From Caldilineaceae bacterium (GTDB taxonomy: Bacteria > Chloroflexota > Anaerolineae > Caldilineales > Caldilineaceae): a stretch of DNA of 64,000 nt. Within the stretch, counting starts at the first letter, position 1. Every line of letters begins with the position of its first letter. The notes beneath the pieces are model-generated. The model had not been told where the DNA came from. It did no database searches and saw only the letters and a program-made list of their open reading frames with translations. This document shows positions 53,260 through 61,154 of this stretch, piece after piece. The translations under genes and the position numbers were made by a program. Location: assembly GCA_019637685.1 (NCBI GenBank), contig JAHBVF010000030.1, positions 1-64,000 on the forward strand. The letters run 5' to 3'.

Positions 53260-55038
53260 ATGAAACGTATTTGGCAATGGAAATGGCTGATCCTCCTGCT
53301 GCTGCTGCTGCTGATTCTGGGCGGATCGCTTGCTGCAGGGCAAGCCTTGCAGGCCGCCACAATTGTCGAGCAGTTCCACGGAAGGGGGCCAGGCAACAAT
53401 CCCCCGCGCCCACCGACTGGGCGCCGCCCGCCGACTGGACGCCGCCCCCCCCAACGCGGGCCGGCCAGCGAAGTGGACGGGCCGAATGCCCCTGCGCAGC
53501 CCGAACCAGCCAGCAACACCGCCACGGATGCGCCATCCAGCACAGTTGACAACGTGCCCGATTGGGCGTTGGTGATGACACAGCACGCGGGCAATGCCGA
53601 GCACGCGGACCAGGCCGATCTATTGGCACTGGTCCAGGCCGGCGCGATGGACGAAGCCTTTGCCGAGGCCTTTCACTTGGGCGACGAACTCTTTGAAACG
53701 ACCTTCAACAGTGTGGACGGGGTGGGCGCACAGGTGGGCAATGGGCTGCGTTTCAGCCAACTGCCCCGGGCCGATCTGAACGGACCGGGCGAATGGGCCA
53801 CCCATTTCCCACCGCGCATCACTGGCCCCAATGCAGAGGCGTGCAATGCCTGCCACGGCACACCCATGGACGACGGCGCGGGGCGGGCAGCCAACAACAA
53901 TGTGCGAGACCCCCTGCACAGCGGCGACATCGCTCTCTTTATCCAGCGCAATACCCCCCACGTCTTTGGCGCGGGCGCGGTGCAGGTGCTGGCCGAGGAG
54001 ATGACCGAAGAATTGCAGGGCCAGCGGGAAGCCGGAATCGCTGCCGCTTGCGCAGAGAATCGGGCGGTTACTATCTCGCTGAACACAAAAGGCGTAGATT
54101 TTGGCCGCCTGACCGTCTCGCCACACAGCGGCCAGCCCTGTCAGGCCGATACCGACACATCCGGGGTTGTGGGTGTAAACGGGGATTTGATCGTACGCCC
54201 CTTCCAGTGGAAAGGCGTGGACGCCACCATCCGGGGCTTCAATCGGGGCGCGGCCCATCAGGAACTGGGGATGCAGTCGGTGGAAATTGTGGGTGAAGGC
54301 GTGGACGGCGATTTTGACGGGGTGGTGGACGAACTGACGGTCGGCGATCAGACAGCCTTGGCGGTCTATTTGGCGGCCCAGCCCCGGCCCACCTCCCTGG
54401 TGGAGCTGTCAACTTTGGGGTTGATCGATCCTTTGGACGAGGACGCGGTTGGCGCGATTCAGCGGGGCAGTGCGCTGTTTGCCGGCGTGGGCTGCACCAG
54501 TTGCCACGCAGCCCAGATGATTATTCAGGACCCGGTCTTCTATGAGCCGAGCCAGAATCCCAACTACCGGGACGCACGCTTCCCCGCGGGCCAGGACCCC
54601 ATAGCCCTCGGCGTCGATCCGGCCCAGGCCATCCGCGTCGACCTGACCCACGACCAGCCGGACAATCAGATCGAAACCACAGCTTTGGGTGGAACGGATG
54701 GGATTTATCGGCTCGGCGCGCTGGCAACCGACGCCGCGGGCCAGGGCATTGTAGCACTCTACGGCGATTTGAAGCGCCACGATATGGGGCCAGAGTTGGC
54801 GGAATCCATCGACGACGAGGGCATTCCTGCCTCAGTCTATCTGACCGAAAATCTGTGGGGAGTCGGCTCCACCGCACCCTATCTGCACGACGGACGGGCC
54901 ACCACACTGGCCGAAGCGATTCTGGCCCACGGCGGAGAAGCCGCGGCCAGCCGGTCAACCTTTATGGGTCTCAGCGCAACCGCCCAGGCCGACATTATCG
55001 CTTTCTTGAACAATCTGGTGTTGTACAAAGCCGAGTAA
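53260..55038 (+). CDS. Secreted diheme oxidoreductase (DUF1111-like cytochrome)
   Basis: The 592-residue protein has a signal/anchor helix (WLILLLLLLLILGGSLAAG) and a Pro/Arg repeat stretch (RPPTGRRPPTGRRPP). The catalytic region has two haem sites, CNACH (EACNACHGTP) and CTSCH (VGCTSCHAAQ). The C-terminal NLWGVGSTAPYLHDGRATTL, AILAHGGEA pattern is typical of DUF1111/thiol oxidoreductases related to cytochrome c peroxidase. GGGAGAG precedes the ATG. It works outside the membrane; electron partners are not in the window. Confidence 0.88.
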   Translation: MKRIWQWKWLILLLLLLLILGGSLAAGQALQAATIVEQFHGRGPGNNPPRPPTGRRPPTGRRPPQRGPASEVDGPNAPAQPEPASNTATDAPSSTVDNVPDWALVMTQHAGNAEHADQADLLALVQAGAMDEAFAEAFHLGDELFETTFNSVDGVGAQVGNGLRFSQLPRADLNGPGEWATHFPPRITGPNAEACNACHGTPMDDGAGRAANNNVRDPLHSGDIALFIQRNTPHVFGAGAVQVLAEEMTEELQGQREAGIAAACAENRAVTISLNTKGVDFGRLTVSPHSGQPCQADTDTSGVVGVNGDLIVRPFQWKGVDATIRGFNRGAAHQELGMQSVEIVGEGVDGDFDGVVDELTVGDQTALAVYLAAQPRPTSLVELSTLGLIDPLDEDAVGAIQRGSALFAGVGCTSCHAAQMIIQDPVFYEPSQNPNYRDARFPAGQDPIALGVDPAQAIRVDLTHDQPDNQIETTALGGTDGIYRLGALATDAAGQGIVALYGDLKRHDMGPELAESIDDEGIPASVYLTENLWGVGSTAPYLHDGRATTLAEAILAHGGEAAASRSTFMGLSATAQADIIAFLNNLVLYKAE

Positions 55039-55054
55039 CAGCACCCTGAAACAG

Positions 55055-55092
55055 ATCCGGCCGGTCTCCGGTTTGCCTGGGACCGGCCGGAT
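55055..55092 (+). terminator. Hairpin after the diheme oxidoreductase
   Basis: A perfect 12-bp stem (ATCCGGCCGGTC and inverse) lies 17 bases past the stop, between two convergent genes. Confidence 0.6.
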
Positions 55093-55096
55093 GTGT

Positions 55097-55675
55097 TCAG
55101 TTGCTGCTTCCTGAACCGCGCCGCAAGAGGAGAAGAAGCGAATCGTTCTCCTCCATTTCCACATAAAATGTGCTCTCAAGAATTGTCCACTCACCGCCCA
55201 CCTGTTCTGCCAGCGTTTCTGGCGTATAGTAGACAAAGCGCATCCCCATCATTTCTTCTTCACCGTCCCCCGCCCAGAAGGAATGCAGGGCCAATCCACC
55301 GGGGTTCAGCAGCTGGGCCTGCCGAGCCAGAGAAAGGCGAAGCTCCTGCCGCGTCAGGTGGTGCAATACTTTGTTGGAGTAGATCGCGTCAAAACGGCGA
55401 TCTGTCTCCAGTGTCACCGCGTCCAGAATCAGCAAATCAGCCGCTGGGTTCTGCTGTCGATAGCGCTCGACAAAATAGGCAGAGCGATCCGAACCTGTGG
55501 CGCGAAAATGAACGGCCAGCAGATCCAAATCCACACCGGGACCGATCCCCAATTCCAGCACTGTGGCGCCATCGGGCAGATGCTGGCGCAAACGCGCTAT
55601 CAGTTCACGCCCGTCATAGCCAACAGCCATTTGCACATACGCTTCGGCCTGTTCCGGGTCTTCATAGAAGTTCAC
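55097..55675 (-). CDS. Class I SAM-dependent methyltransferase
   Basis: The 192-residue protein has motif I VLELGIGPGVDLDLLA, an acidic residue after beta2 (GSDRSAYFV) and YSNKVLHHL. It probably methylates a small molecule. It overlaps the preceding DUF3565-GNAT gene by four bases (ATGA), so the two are co-translated. Substrate unknown. Confidence 0.82.
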   Translation of the reverse strand: MNFYEDPEQAEAYVQMAVGYDGRELIARLRQHLPDGATVLELGIGPGVDLDLLAVHFRATGSDRSAYFVERYRQQNPAADLLILDAVTLETDRRFDAIYSNKVLHHLTRQELRLSLARQAQLLNPGGLALHSFWAGDGEEEMMGMRFVYYTPETLAEQVGGEWTILESTFYVEMEENDSLLLLLRRGSGSSN

Positions 55676-56427
55676 ACTATCTCCCTATCCGTTGCGTTTT
55701 GGCGATACGCTTTCCGGGTCAGCCGATAGAGCAGCATCGCTTCACCCGTATGCACAATCTCCCGCTCGAAGACAAAGCCAACTTTCTCCATCACCCGCTG
55801 GGAGGCGAAATTTGTGGTAAGGGTAAAGCAGACCAGTTCCTCCAGCCCCAGCCGTTCGAAGCCCACAGCCAGGCTGGCCGCGGCGATCTCCGTGGCCAGC
55901 CCTCGCCCCCAATAATCGGGCAAAAAGGTATAGCCCAGTTCGATCTCCCGATTGCCGCCCACATCGATCCACTTCAGCCCGGCCCGGCCCACCAGCGCAC
56001 GGCTGGCCCGATCGCGCAGCAGCCACAGACCGAAGCCGTGGGTCTCCCAATGGGCGACATAATCCTGTAGATTTTGGCGGGTCGTCTCGTCGGAGCGCAC
56101 ACCGCCCAGCGTCGCCATCACCGCCGGGTTCCGATGAATTTGGCAGAGCAGATCGAAGTGGTCTGGCTGAAAGCGTTCGGCGATCAGCCGTTCTGTGTGG
56201 ACGGTGTCGATGGGTTTCATCGGTTCTTCTGTTGGCGGCTCGCCCCGATCACAGCGCACGCAGTTGAGCGGCCAGCCGATCTTCTCCTGCCGTCCCTGTG
56301 GGGTGAGAACCCAGGGCCGGAAGGTGAGCGGTGGCTCGTGGCGTACGTGCTGACCGTGCCCACAGGTCAGAATCGCCACCCAATCGTCCACCTCGTCCAG
56401 GCGAAAGCCTATAATTAATTGCTCCAT
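55672..56427 (-). CDS. DUF3565-GNAT acetyltransferase fusion
   Basis: The 251-residue protein joins a small Cys/His-rich DUF3565 domain (residues 1-65: ILTCGHGQHVRHEPPLTFRP, NCVRCDRGE) to a GNAT acetyltransferase (about 71-250: TERLIAERFQPDHFDLL, WGRGLATEIAAASLAV, RVMEKVGFVFERE). RimJ/L-like GNATs acetylate protein N-termini or small amines. The DUF3565 part is usually a separate protein, so the fusion is unusual. Co-translated with the methyltransferase. Confidence 0.85.
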   Translation of the reverse strand: MEQLIIGFRLDEVDDWVAILTCGHGQHVRHEPPLTFRPWVLTPQGRQEKIGWPLNCVRCDRGEPPTEEPMKPIDTVHTERLIAERFQPDHFDLLCQIHRNPAVMATLGGVRSDETTRQNLQDYVAHWETHGFGLWLLRDRASRALVGRAGLKWIDVGGNREIELGYTFLPDYWGRGLATEIAAASLAVGFERLGLEELVCFTLTTNFASQRVMEKVGFVFEREIVHTGEAMLLYRLTRKAYRQNATDREIV

Positions 56428-56497
56428 TACTTTTTCTTTCCCTACGGCAACAGGTGGTTTGGATAAGGGAAGCTAAACTTTACTATAGTGCTGCTGC

Positions 56498-56631
56498 TAC
56501 ACTGTCAACAAAGTTTTTTTCGTTATGGTAGGCGCTGCTTGTAGCTGCGCAAGGGGCGTGTACCCCTTCGGCTGGCTGTACAGTTTAAAACCGCACTTAC
56601 AGAAATTCAAAATTACTTTGTTGACAGTGTA
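56498..56631. mobile_element. MITE-like element with 15-bp terminal repeats and TA flanks
   Basis: Inverted ends CACTGTCAACAAAGT and ACTTTGTTGACAGTG are perfect, each flanked by TA, which fits a TA target duplication as made by IS630/Tc1-type transposases. The interior (about 100 bp) has no ORF. The left end reads TTGACA outward on the minus strand, 15 bp from a TATAGT upstream of the DUF3565-GNAT gene. Confidence 0.7.
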
Positions 56632-56639
56632 CTACTGTG

Positions 56640-56755
56640 AAACCGGGAGTCGTCTCTGATCAGTAATGCTGGTTGAGCCTGTCGAAACCGAGGAACGGTA
56701 TGGCCCACCCGCTTCGTTTCGACAGACTCAACCAGCGCTAGTCAGACTCCGGTTT
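56640..56755. repeat. Inverted repeat of the GGTTGAGCCTGTCGAAAC type
   Basis: Arms GCTGGTTGAGCCTGTCGAAA and a near-perfect inverse lie at 56668-56736, with outer AAACCGG-AGTC arms. It lies beside the MITE-like element. Confidence 0.75.
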
Positions 56756-56771
56756 CCAACCGAACATCACT

Positions 56772-57157
56772 TTAAATGCCCATTCTCGTTGCGATTTCGT
56801 CCAGCACAGCAAAAATATCCATCGGTTCACTCGGATGGATGGTTTCTTCTACGCCAATATGCAAATGAAAGGGAAATTTGGAAGATGGGGATAGTGCGGG
56901 GCGTTATCCCAGCGGCAGATGAGCTTCTGTTCAGCGTCAGCCCAGTGATAGCTATAGGTAGCGACGACGATTCTGCCTTCAGGTGTCCGGCGCGCATACT
57001 CGGAGAAATCCAGATGATTTCCTCCCGTCAAGGTAAGCCGGACGCGTATATGCGCATCAACCACCGTCGCCCGTTCCCGCACAACGTGAAAAGATACAAC
57101 GATCGGGTCTCGCAAGAGCCGTTCTTTGATAGCACTGCTGTACTGATCAATTGTCAC
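56772..57157 (-). pseudogene. DUF6516 family protein, frameshifted
   Basis: The intact frame (57157 to 56849) encodes 102 residues ending early after RWDNAPHYPHLPNFP. In the next frame the sequence continues FHLHIGVEETIHPSEPMDIF to a stop at 56772, which looks like the missing family C-terminus. A single missing C in the CCC run near 56870 would explain it; it could be a real mutation or a sequence error. DUF6516 proteins are paired with small coiled proteins and look toxin-like. Confidence 0.75.
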
Positions 57158-57483
57158 AGTGGCTGATTATCCCCGAGCAAGCGCACGCGAGCTTCCAATC
57201 CTTCCGCCATTTGGGCCAAAGACGCCCAATCAATGAAATCCATCTGATCCCCGACCTTGCCCGTTAGGAATAAACGCATAAACTCATCAGTAGATAATTC
57301 ATATTGGCTTTCCAAATCACGCAAATCGTGGCGAATCTGAGCAAGCTGCTGACGGGCCGTCTCTGCTTCGTAGGCCAGGGCTTTGTCAATCGTGCGCTCC
57401 AGAAGCGGGCTGGCCTGACCACTTTCGTACAGATGCGCTAGCTGTATCAGTCGTTCGGAGGTAGTTTTCTGTTGTTGGCTCAT
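57154..57483 (-). CDS. Putative antitoxin paired with DUF6516
   Basis: The 109-residue, mostly helical, charged protein (LIQLAHLYESGQASPLLERTI, DFIDWASLAQMAEGLEARV) overlaps the DUF6516 gene by four bases. Gene order and overlap resemble a toxin-antitoxin or regulator pair. The start at 57483 is preferred over 57519. Role unproven. Confidence 0.65.
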   Translation of the reverse strand: MSQQQKTTSERLIQLAHLYESGQASPLLERTIDKALAYEAETARQQLAQIRHDLRDLESQYELSTDEFMRLFLTGKVGDQMDFIDWASLAQMAEGLEARVRLLGDNQPL

Positions 57484-57583
57484 TGCCCTCTCTCTTTTGT
57501 ACACAAATATCCTACCCATAGCTGTCTACAGTATATCACGGAAATTGTCAGCTATTGCGCCTGTAACAGGGCTAATCCGTTGG

Positions 57584-60500
57584 TCAGAACAGCCGCAATT
57601 GCTCCTGCGCTGCTTCGGGCGGACGCGCCCGGCGGGCCGCGGTCTGCACTTCCAGCAGGGCGGTTTCGATGTCGCCCACAAAGCGCGAGCGGGGGTTCTC
57701 CATCGCCTGGCCGTAGAGAAAGCGCCGCGCCGCGTGGATGAGCACCAGCTTCTGCCGGGCGCGGGTCATTCCCACATACAAGAGCCGCCGCTCCTCCTCC
57801 ACGTCAACCACTTCCGCATCCGCCGCATCCGCGCCTTTGCCCGGCGGCGTATAGGGCAGCAGCCCCTCCTCGCAGCCCACCACAAAGACGACAGGAAACT
57901 CCAGCCCTTTGGCCGCGTGGAGCGTCATCAGCGACACCCGATCGGCGCGGGGGTCGTAATAGTCCGCCTCCGAATGCAGGGCTGTGGCTTCCAGAAAGCC
58001 GCGCAGATCGTCGCCGAAGGGCACGGCCCGACGCAGCAGTCGCTCGATCCGTTCGCTCTCGCCAGCCGAAAAGCCGTCGGCCCGCTTCTCCGCCAGAAAA
58101 GCCGCCACCCGTTCAATGCGGGCGGTGAGCGGGGAGAGAGCAGCCAATTCGGCAAACAGCGGGGCGAGTTGGGGATGCTGCAAAAAGTTCGACTTTTCAG
58201 AAAAGTCGAACTTCTCCGCGTCCCCGCGTCCCAGCGGGAGACTCTTCCCCGTCACCCGCTCCCAATGCACCTGACTGGTCGGCGTGTGCAGCAGCCAGAG
58301 ATAGGCCAGAATTTCCCGCACCGGTTCCTGGGCGTAGAGGGATGTCTGGCCCACAGCCTGAAAGGGGATGCCCGAACGCTCGAAGGCTTCCACCAGCAGG
58401 CGGCTCTGGCTGTTGAGCCGGTAGAGAACCGCGAAATCCCCAAAGGCCCAATTGACCGGCGCGGTGTCGTCCGCCACCCGGCCCGAATCCAGCGAAAAGT
58501 AGCTGGTCCCGCCCACCAGTTGCTCGATCTGGTGGACGACGTACTCGGCTTCGGCTTTGTCCGTGGCCGCGGCGTAGCTATCCAGCTTCACCTGTTGGGT
58601 GAATTCGGAGAAAATTTCCAGGCTGGCCCGGTCCGGGTTGCGGGCGATGACCTGCTGGGCCGCGTCCAGAATGGCCTGGGCCGAGCGATAGTTGCGGCGC
58701 AGATGCAGTGTCGTCGCGCCGGGGTAGTCGTCGGGGAAGGAGGCAAAGTAGCGGTAGTCCGCGCCCCGGAAGCCATAGATGGCCTGGTCGGGGTCGCCGA
58801 TGGCTGTGAGCCGCTGGCCGTCGCCCGCCAGCAGTTTCAACAGCCGGTGCTGGACAGGATTCACGTCCTGATATTCGTCCACTGTGATCCACGGGAAGCG
58901 CGCCCGCACTGCCGACAGCACTTCCGCATCTTTCTCCAGCAACTCGACAGTACGGGCAATCAGATCGTCAAAATCCAGCGCGTGGCTCTCGGCCAAGGCA
59001 GCTTCGTAGCGATTGGATAATGAGAGGAACGCAGATGACGCAGATTGCGCAGATTCTCGCAGAGGGTTTTCGGAAAGAAGTTCGACTTTTCGGAAAAAGT
59101 CGAACTTCTCCGCCCGCAGCGCCTCCGCGGTGAAATCCTTCCCTTGCCGGTTCTTCACCTGGGAAATCTGCGCCAGTGTCTCATTAACTTCTCGCTGGCT
59201 CAGTTCCGGCCAGGCCCGCTTTGCCAGCAGCAGGCGCGCGTCTTCGTCCAAAATCACAAAATCCTCGGCCAGACCGATGGCGTGGGCATACTCCCGCAAA
59301 AGCAACGCGCCCAGGGCGTGGAAGGTGCAGACCGTCGCCGCCGACGCGGTTGCCTCGCCCAGCAGATGGACCAGCCGCTCGCGCATCTCCGCGGCGGCTT
59401 TGTTGGTGAAGGTAATCGCCAGAATTGACGCCGGCGCCACGCCCCGCGCCTGCACCAGCCAGGCCAGCCGCACAGTGACTGTGCGCGTCTTGCCCGTGCC
59501 CGGCCCGGCCACAATCACCAGCGGGCTGCCCGTGTGGGTGGCCGCGGCGCGCTGGGCGTCGTTGAGCGCGGCCAGCCATTCGGCAACGGAAGTGGGAGAA
59601 TGGGATTCTGGGATGAAAGGCGCGCTCCTCTCCTTCACTGGCAGGGGATGCGGGGATGGCGCGCTGGTGGGCGGTTCCTCCTCTCCCGTCAGCCCGGAAT
59701 CTTTTTCTCTCTGCGGCTTCGCATCTCCGCGTCTTTGCGTTGAAATTTCTTCCCCCCGAAACAATCCTCCCTGCACCGTCGCCAGCCGGTCGGCCTCGTC
59801 CCGAAAGAGGCGGATGACGCCGTATTCGCCGTCGTAGCCCGCCTGGGCTTGGACATCCCCGGCCCGCATCCGGCGAACGGCTTCAGCCAGAAGCGGGCCG
59901 CCCGCGGCGTCGATATCTTCCAGGGGAATCTGGCGCAGAATCGCCAACTCCGATCCCAGACGCTCCAACAGGCCGAAGTACTGGGCCTGCACCCGTTTGC
60001 TGCCAGCGCCCACGCCTTCGATCTCTGAGAGAATTTCGGGCAGGGGAATGAGGCTTTCGAAGGCCGGGCTGCCGACCGGTCGATAGCCGAGAGGACGATC
60101 CGCCAATTCCTCGATGCGATGCAGGGTTCCCACTGTCACCGGTTTGCCGCAGACCGTACACAGGCCGTTGTGGGCGATGGTTGTGGGTGGCTCCCAGGCA
60201 ACCGCGCATTTGCGATGGCCGTCCAGATGATACTTGCCCTCTTCCGGGAAAAATTCCAGCGTGCCCAGAAATTGCGCGGGATCGCCACTTTTCAGCGCGG
60301 CAAAGAGCGCGTCGTAGCACAGTTCGGTGTTGAAAAGCGTGGCCTCCCGGGCCAGTTTAGGGGGCGAATGGGCGTCGGAGTTGGAGACAAATGTGTAGCT
60401 ATCCAGCCCGGAGACCCGCCAGTTCATACGCGGGTCCGAGGAGAGGCCGGTTTCCAGCGCGAAGATGTGGGGCGTCAGGTCCCCGAAGCACTCCTCCACC

Positions 60501-61042
60501 GAATCGAAGCCGGATTTGGAGCCGAGCATAGAAAACCAGGGCGTCCAGATGTGGGCGGGAATCAGATAGCCTCTGGGGTCGTTTTCCAGCACAATTTCAA
60601 GCAGGTCCCGGCTGTCCAGGCCAAGAATCGGGCGGCCATCCGAGCGGATATTGCCGATCTTTTCCAGGGTGGACTGCAACTTTGCCAGCGCGTCCAGCGA
60701 GGGCGCAAAGACGACATTGTGGACTTTGCGGGTACTGCCGTGGCGTTTGTAGATGTTGGAAATCTCGCCAGCCAGCAGAAAGCGCACAGTCCCCCGGCAG
60801 GCCGCGGGCACATCGTCCGCCACAGCCGCGGTATACTCCTCCTTCAGGCGGAAGAGCCCTTCCTCCGCGGGTTCCAATTTTTCCCGCATCTCCGCCAGCC
60901 AGCCGGGATGGGCAATGTCGCCCGTGCCCACCACATCCACGCCCTTCAACTGCGCCCATTTCCACAGGTGCTCGAAAGTCAGGTTCTTGCTGGTGGCCCG
61001 GCTGTAGTGGGAGTGGAGGTGAAGATCAGCGGTGAGGTGCAT
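57584..61042 (-). CDS. EndoQ-UvrD fusion: PHP-domain DNA endonuclease joined to superfamily 1 helicase
   Basis: The 1152-residue protein has an N-terminal EndoQ-like part (residues 1-413): PHP motifs ADLHLHSHYSRATSKN and GTGDIAHPGWL, HIWTPWFSMLGSKSGFD, VSNSDAHSP and a zinc finger CTVCGKPV. EndoQ nicks DNA at deaminated bases. The C-terminal part (about 490-1152) is a UvrD/PcrA helicase: Walker A GPGTGKT (513-519), DEYQD (722-726), GDPDQAIYGFRG. The linker (430-480) and two insertions (about 643-676 and 938-955) are encoded by repeat DNA. Confidence 0.9.
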   Translation of the reverse strand: MHLTADLHLHSHYSRATSKNLTFEHLWKWAQLKGVDVVGTGDIAHPGWLAEMREKLEPAEEGLFRLKEEYTAAVADDVPAACRGTVRFLLAGEISNIYKRHGSTRKVHNVVFAPSLDALAKLQSTLEKIGNIRSDGRPILGLDSRDLLEIVLENDPRGYLIPAHIWTPWFSMLGSKSGFDSVEECFGDLTPHIFALETGLSSDPRMNWRVSGLDSYTFVSNSDAHSPPKLAREATLFNTELCYDALFAALKSGDPAQFLGTLEFFPEEGKYHLDGHRKCAVAWEPPTTIAHNGLCTVCGKPVTVGTLHRIEELADRPLGYRPVGSPAFESLIPLPEILSEIEGVGAGSKRVQAQYFGLLERLGSELAILRQIPLEDIDAAGGPLLAEAVRRMRAGDVQAQAGYDGEYGVIRLFRDEADRLATVQGGLFRGEEISTQRRGDAKPQREKDSGLTGEEEPPTSAPSPHPLPVKERSAPFIPESHSPTSVAEWLAALNDAQRAAATHTGSPLVIVAGPGTGKTRTVTVRLAWLVQARGVAPASILAITFTNKAAAEMRERLVHLLGEATASAATVCTFHALGALLLREYAHAIGLAEDFVILDEDARLLLAKRAWPELSQREVNETLAQISQVKNRQGKDFTAEALRAEKFDFFRKVELLSENPLRESAQSASSAFLSLSNRYEAALAESHALDFDDLIARTVELLEKDAEVLSAVRARFPWITVDEYQDVNPVQHRLLKLLAGDGQRLTAIGDPDQAIYGFRGADYRYFASFPDDYPGATTLHLRRNYRSAQAILDAAQQVIARNPDRASLEIFSEFTQQVKLDSYAAATDKAEAEYVVHQIEQLVGGTSYFSLDSGRVADDTAPVNWAFGDFAVLYRLNSQSRLLVEAFERSGIPFQAVGQTSLYAQEPVREILAYLWLLHTPTSQVHWERVTGKSLPLGRGDAEKFDFSEKSNFLQHPQLAPLFAELAALSPLTARIERVAAFLAEKRADGFSAGESERIERLLRRAVPFGDDLRGFLEATALHSEADYYDPRADRVSLMTLHAAKGLEFPVVFVVGCEEGLLPYTPPGKGADAADAEVVDVEEERRLLYVGMTRARQKLVLIHAARRFLYGQAMENPRSRFVGDIETALLEVQTAARRARPPEAAQEQLRLF
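58185..58215. repeat. Palindromic element (AGAAGTTCGACTTTT family) inside the helicase
   Basis: Near-perfect inverted arms around AAGTTCGACTTTT lie in frame within the UvrD part and encode AEKFDFSEKSNF. The copy is shorter by one loop base than the ones at 14057 and 59076. Confidence 0.85.
59023..59109. repeat. Composite repeat insertion inside the helicase
   Basis: An ACGCAGAT-type string (59023-59063) is joined to a full 34-bp copy of the AGAAGTTCGACTTTT palindrome (59076-59109), in frame. Together with adjacent bases it encodes the extra stretch AEKFDFFRKVELLSENPLRE (residues 644-663) between helicase motifs. Confidence 0.85.
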
Positions 61043-61154
61043 AGGATTCGGATTGGAGAGTAGGGACTGGTGATTGGGAACGTTTGTATTGTAACACAAG
61101 CTGACAACCTGTGGTCGACGGGCAGGCTACCAGCTTGCCGTACGCAGCACAAAA

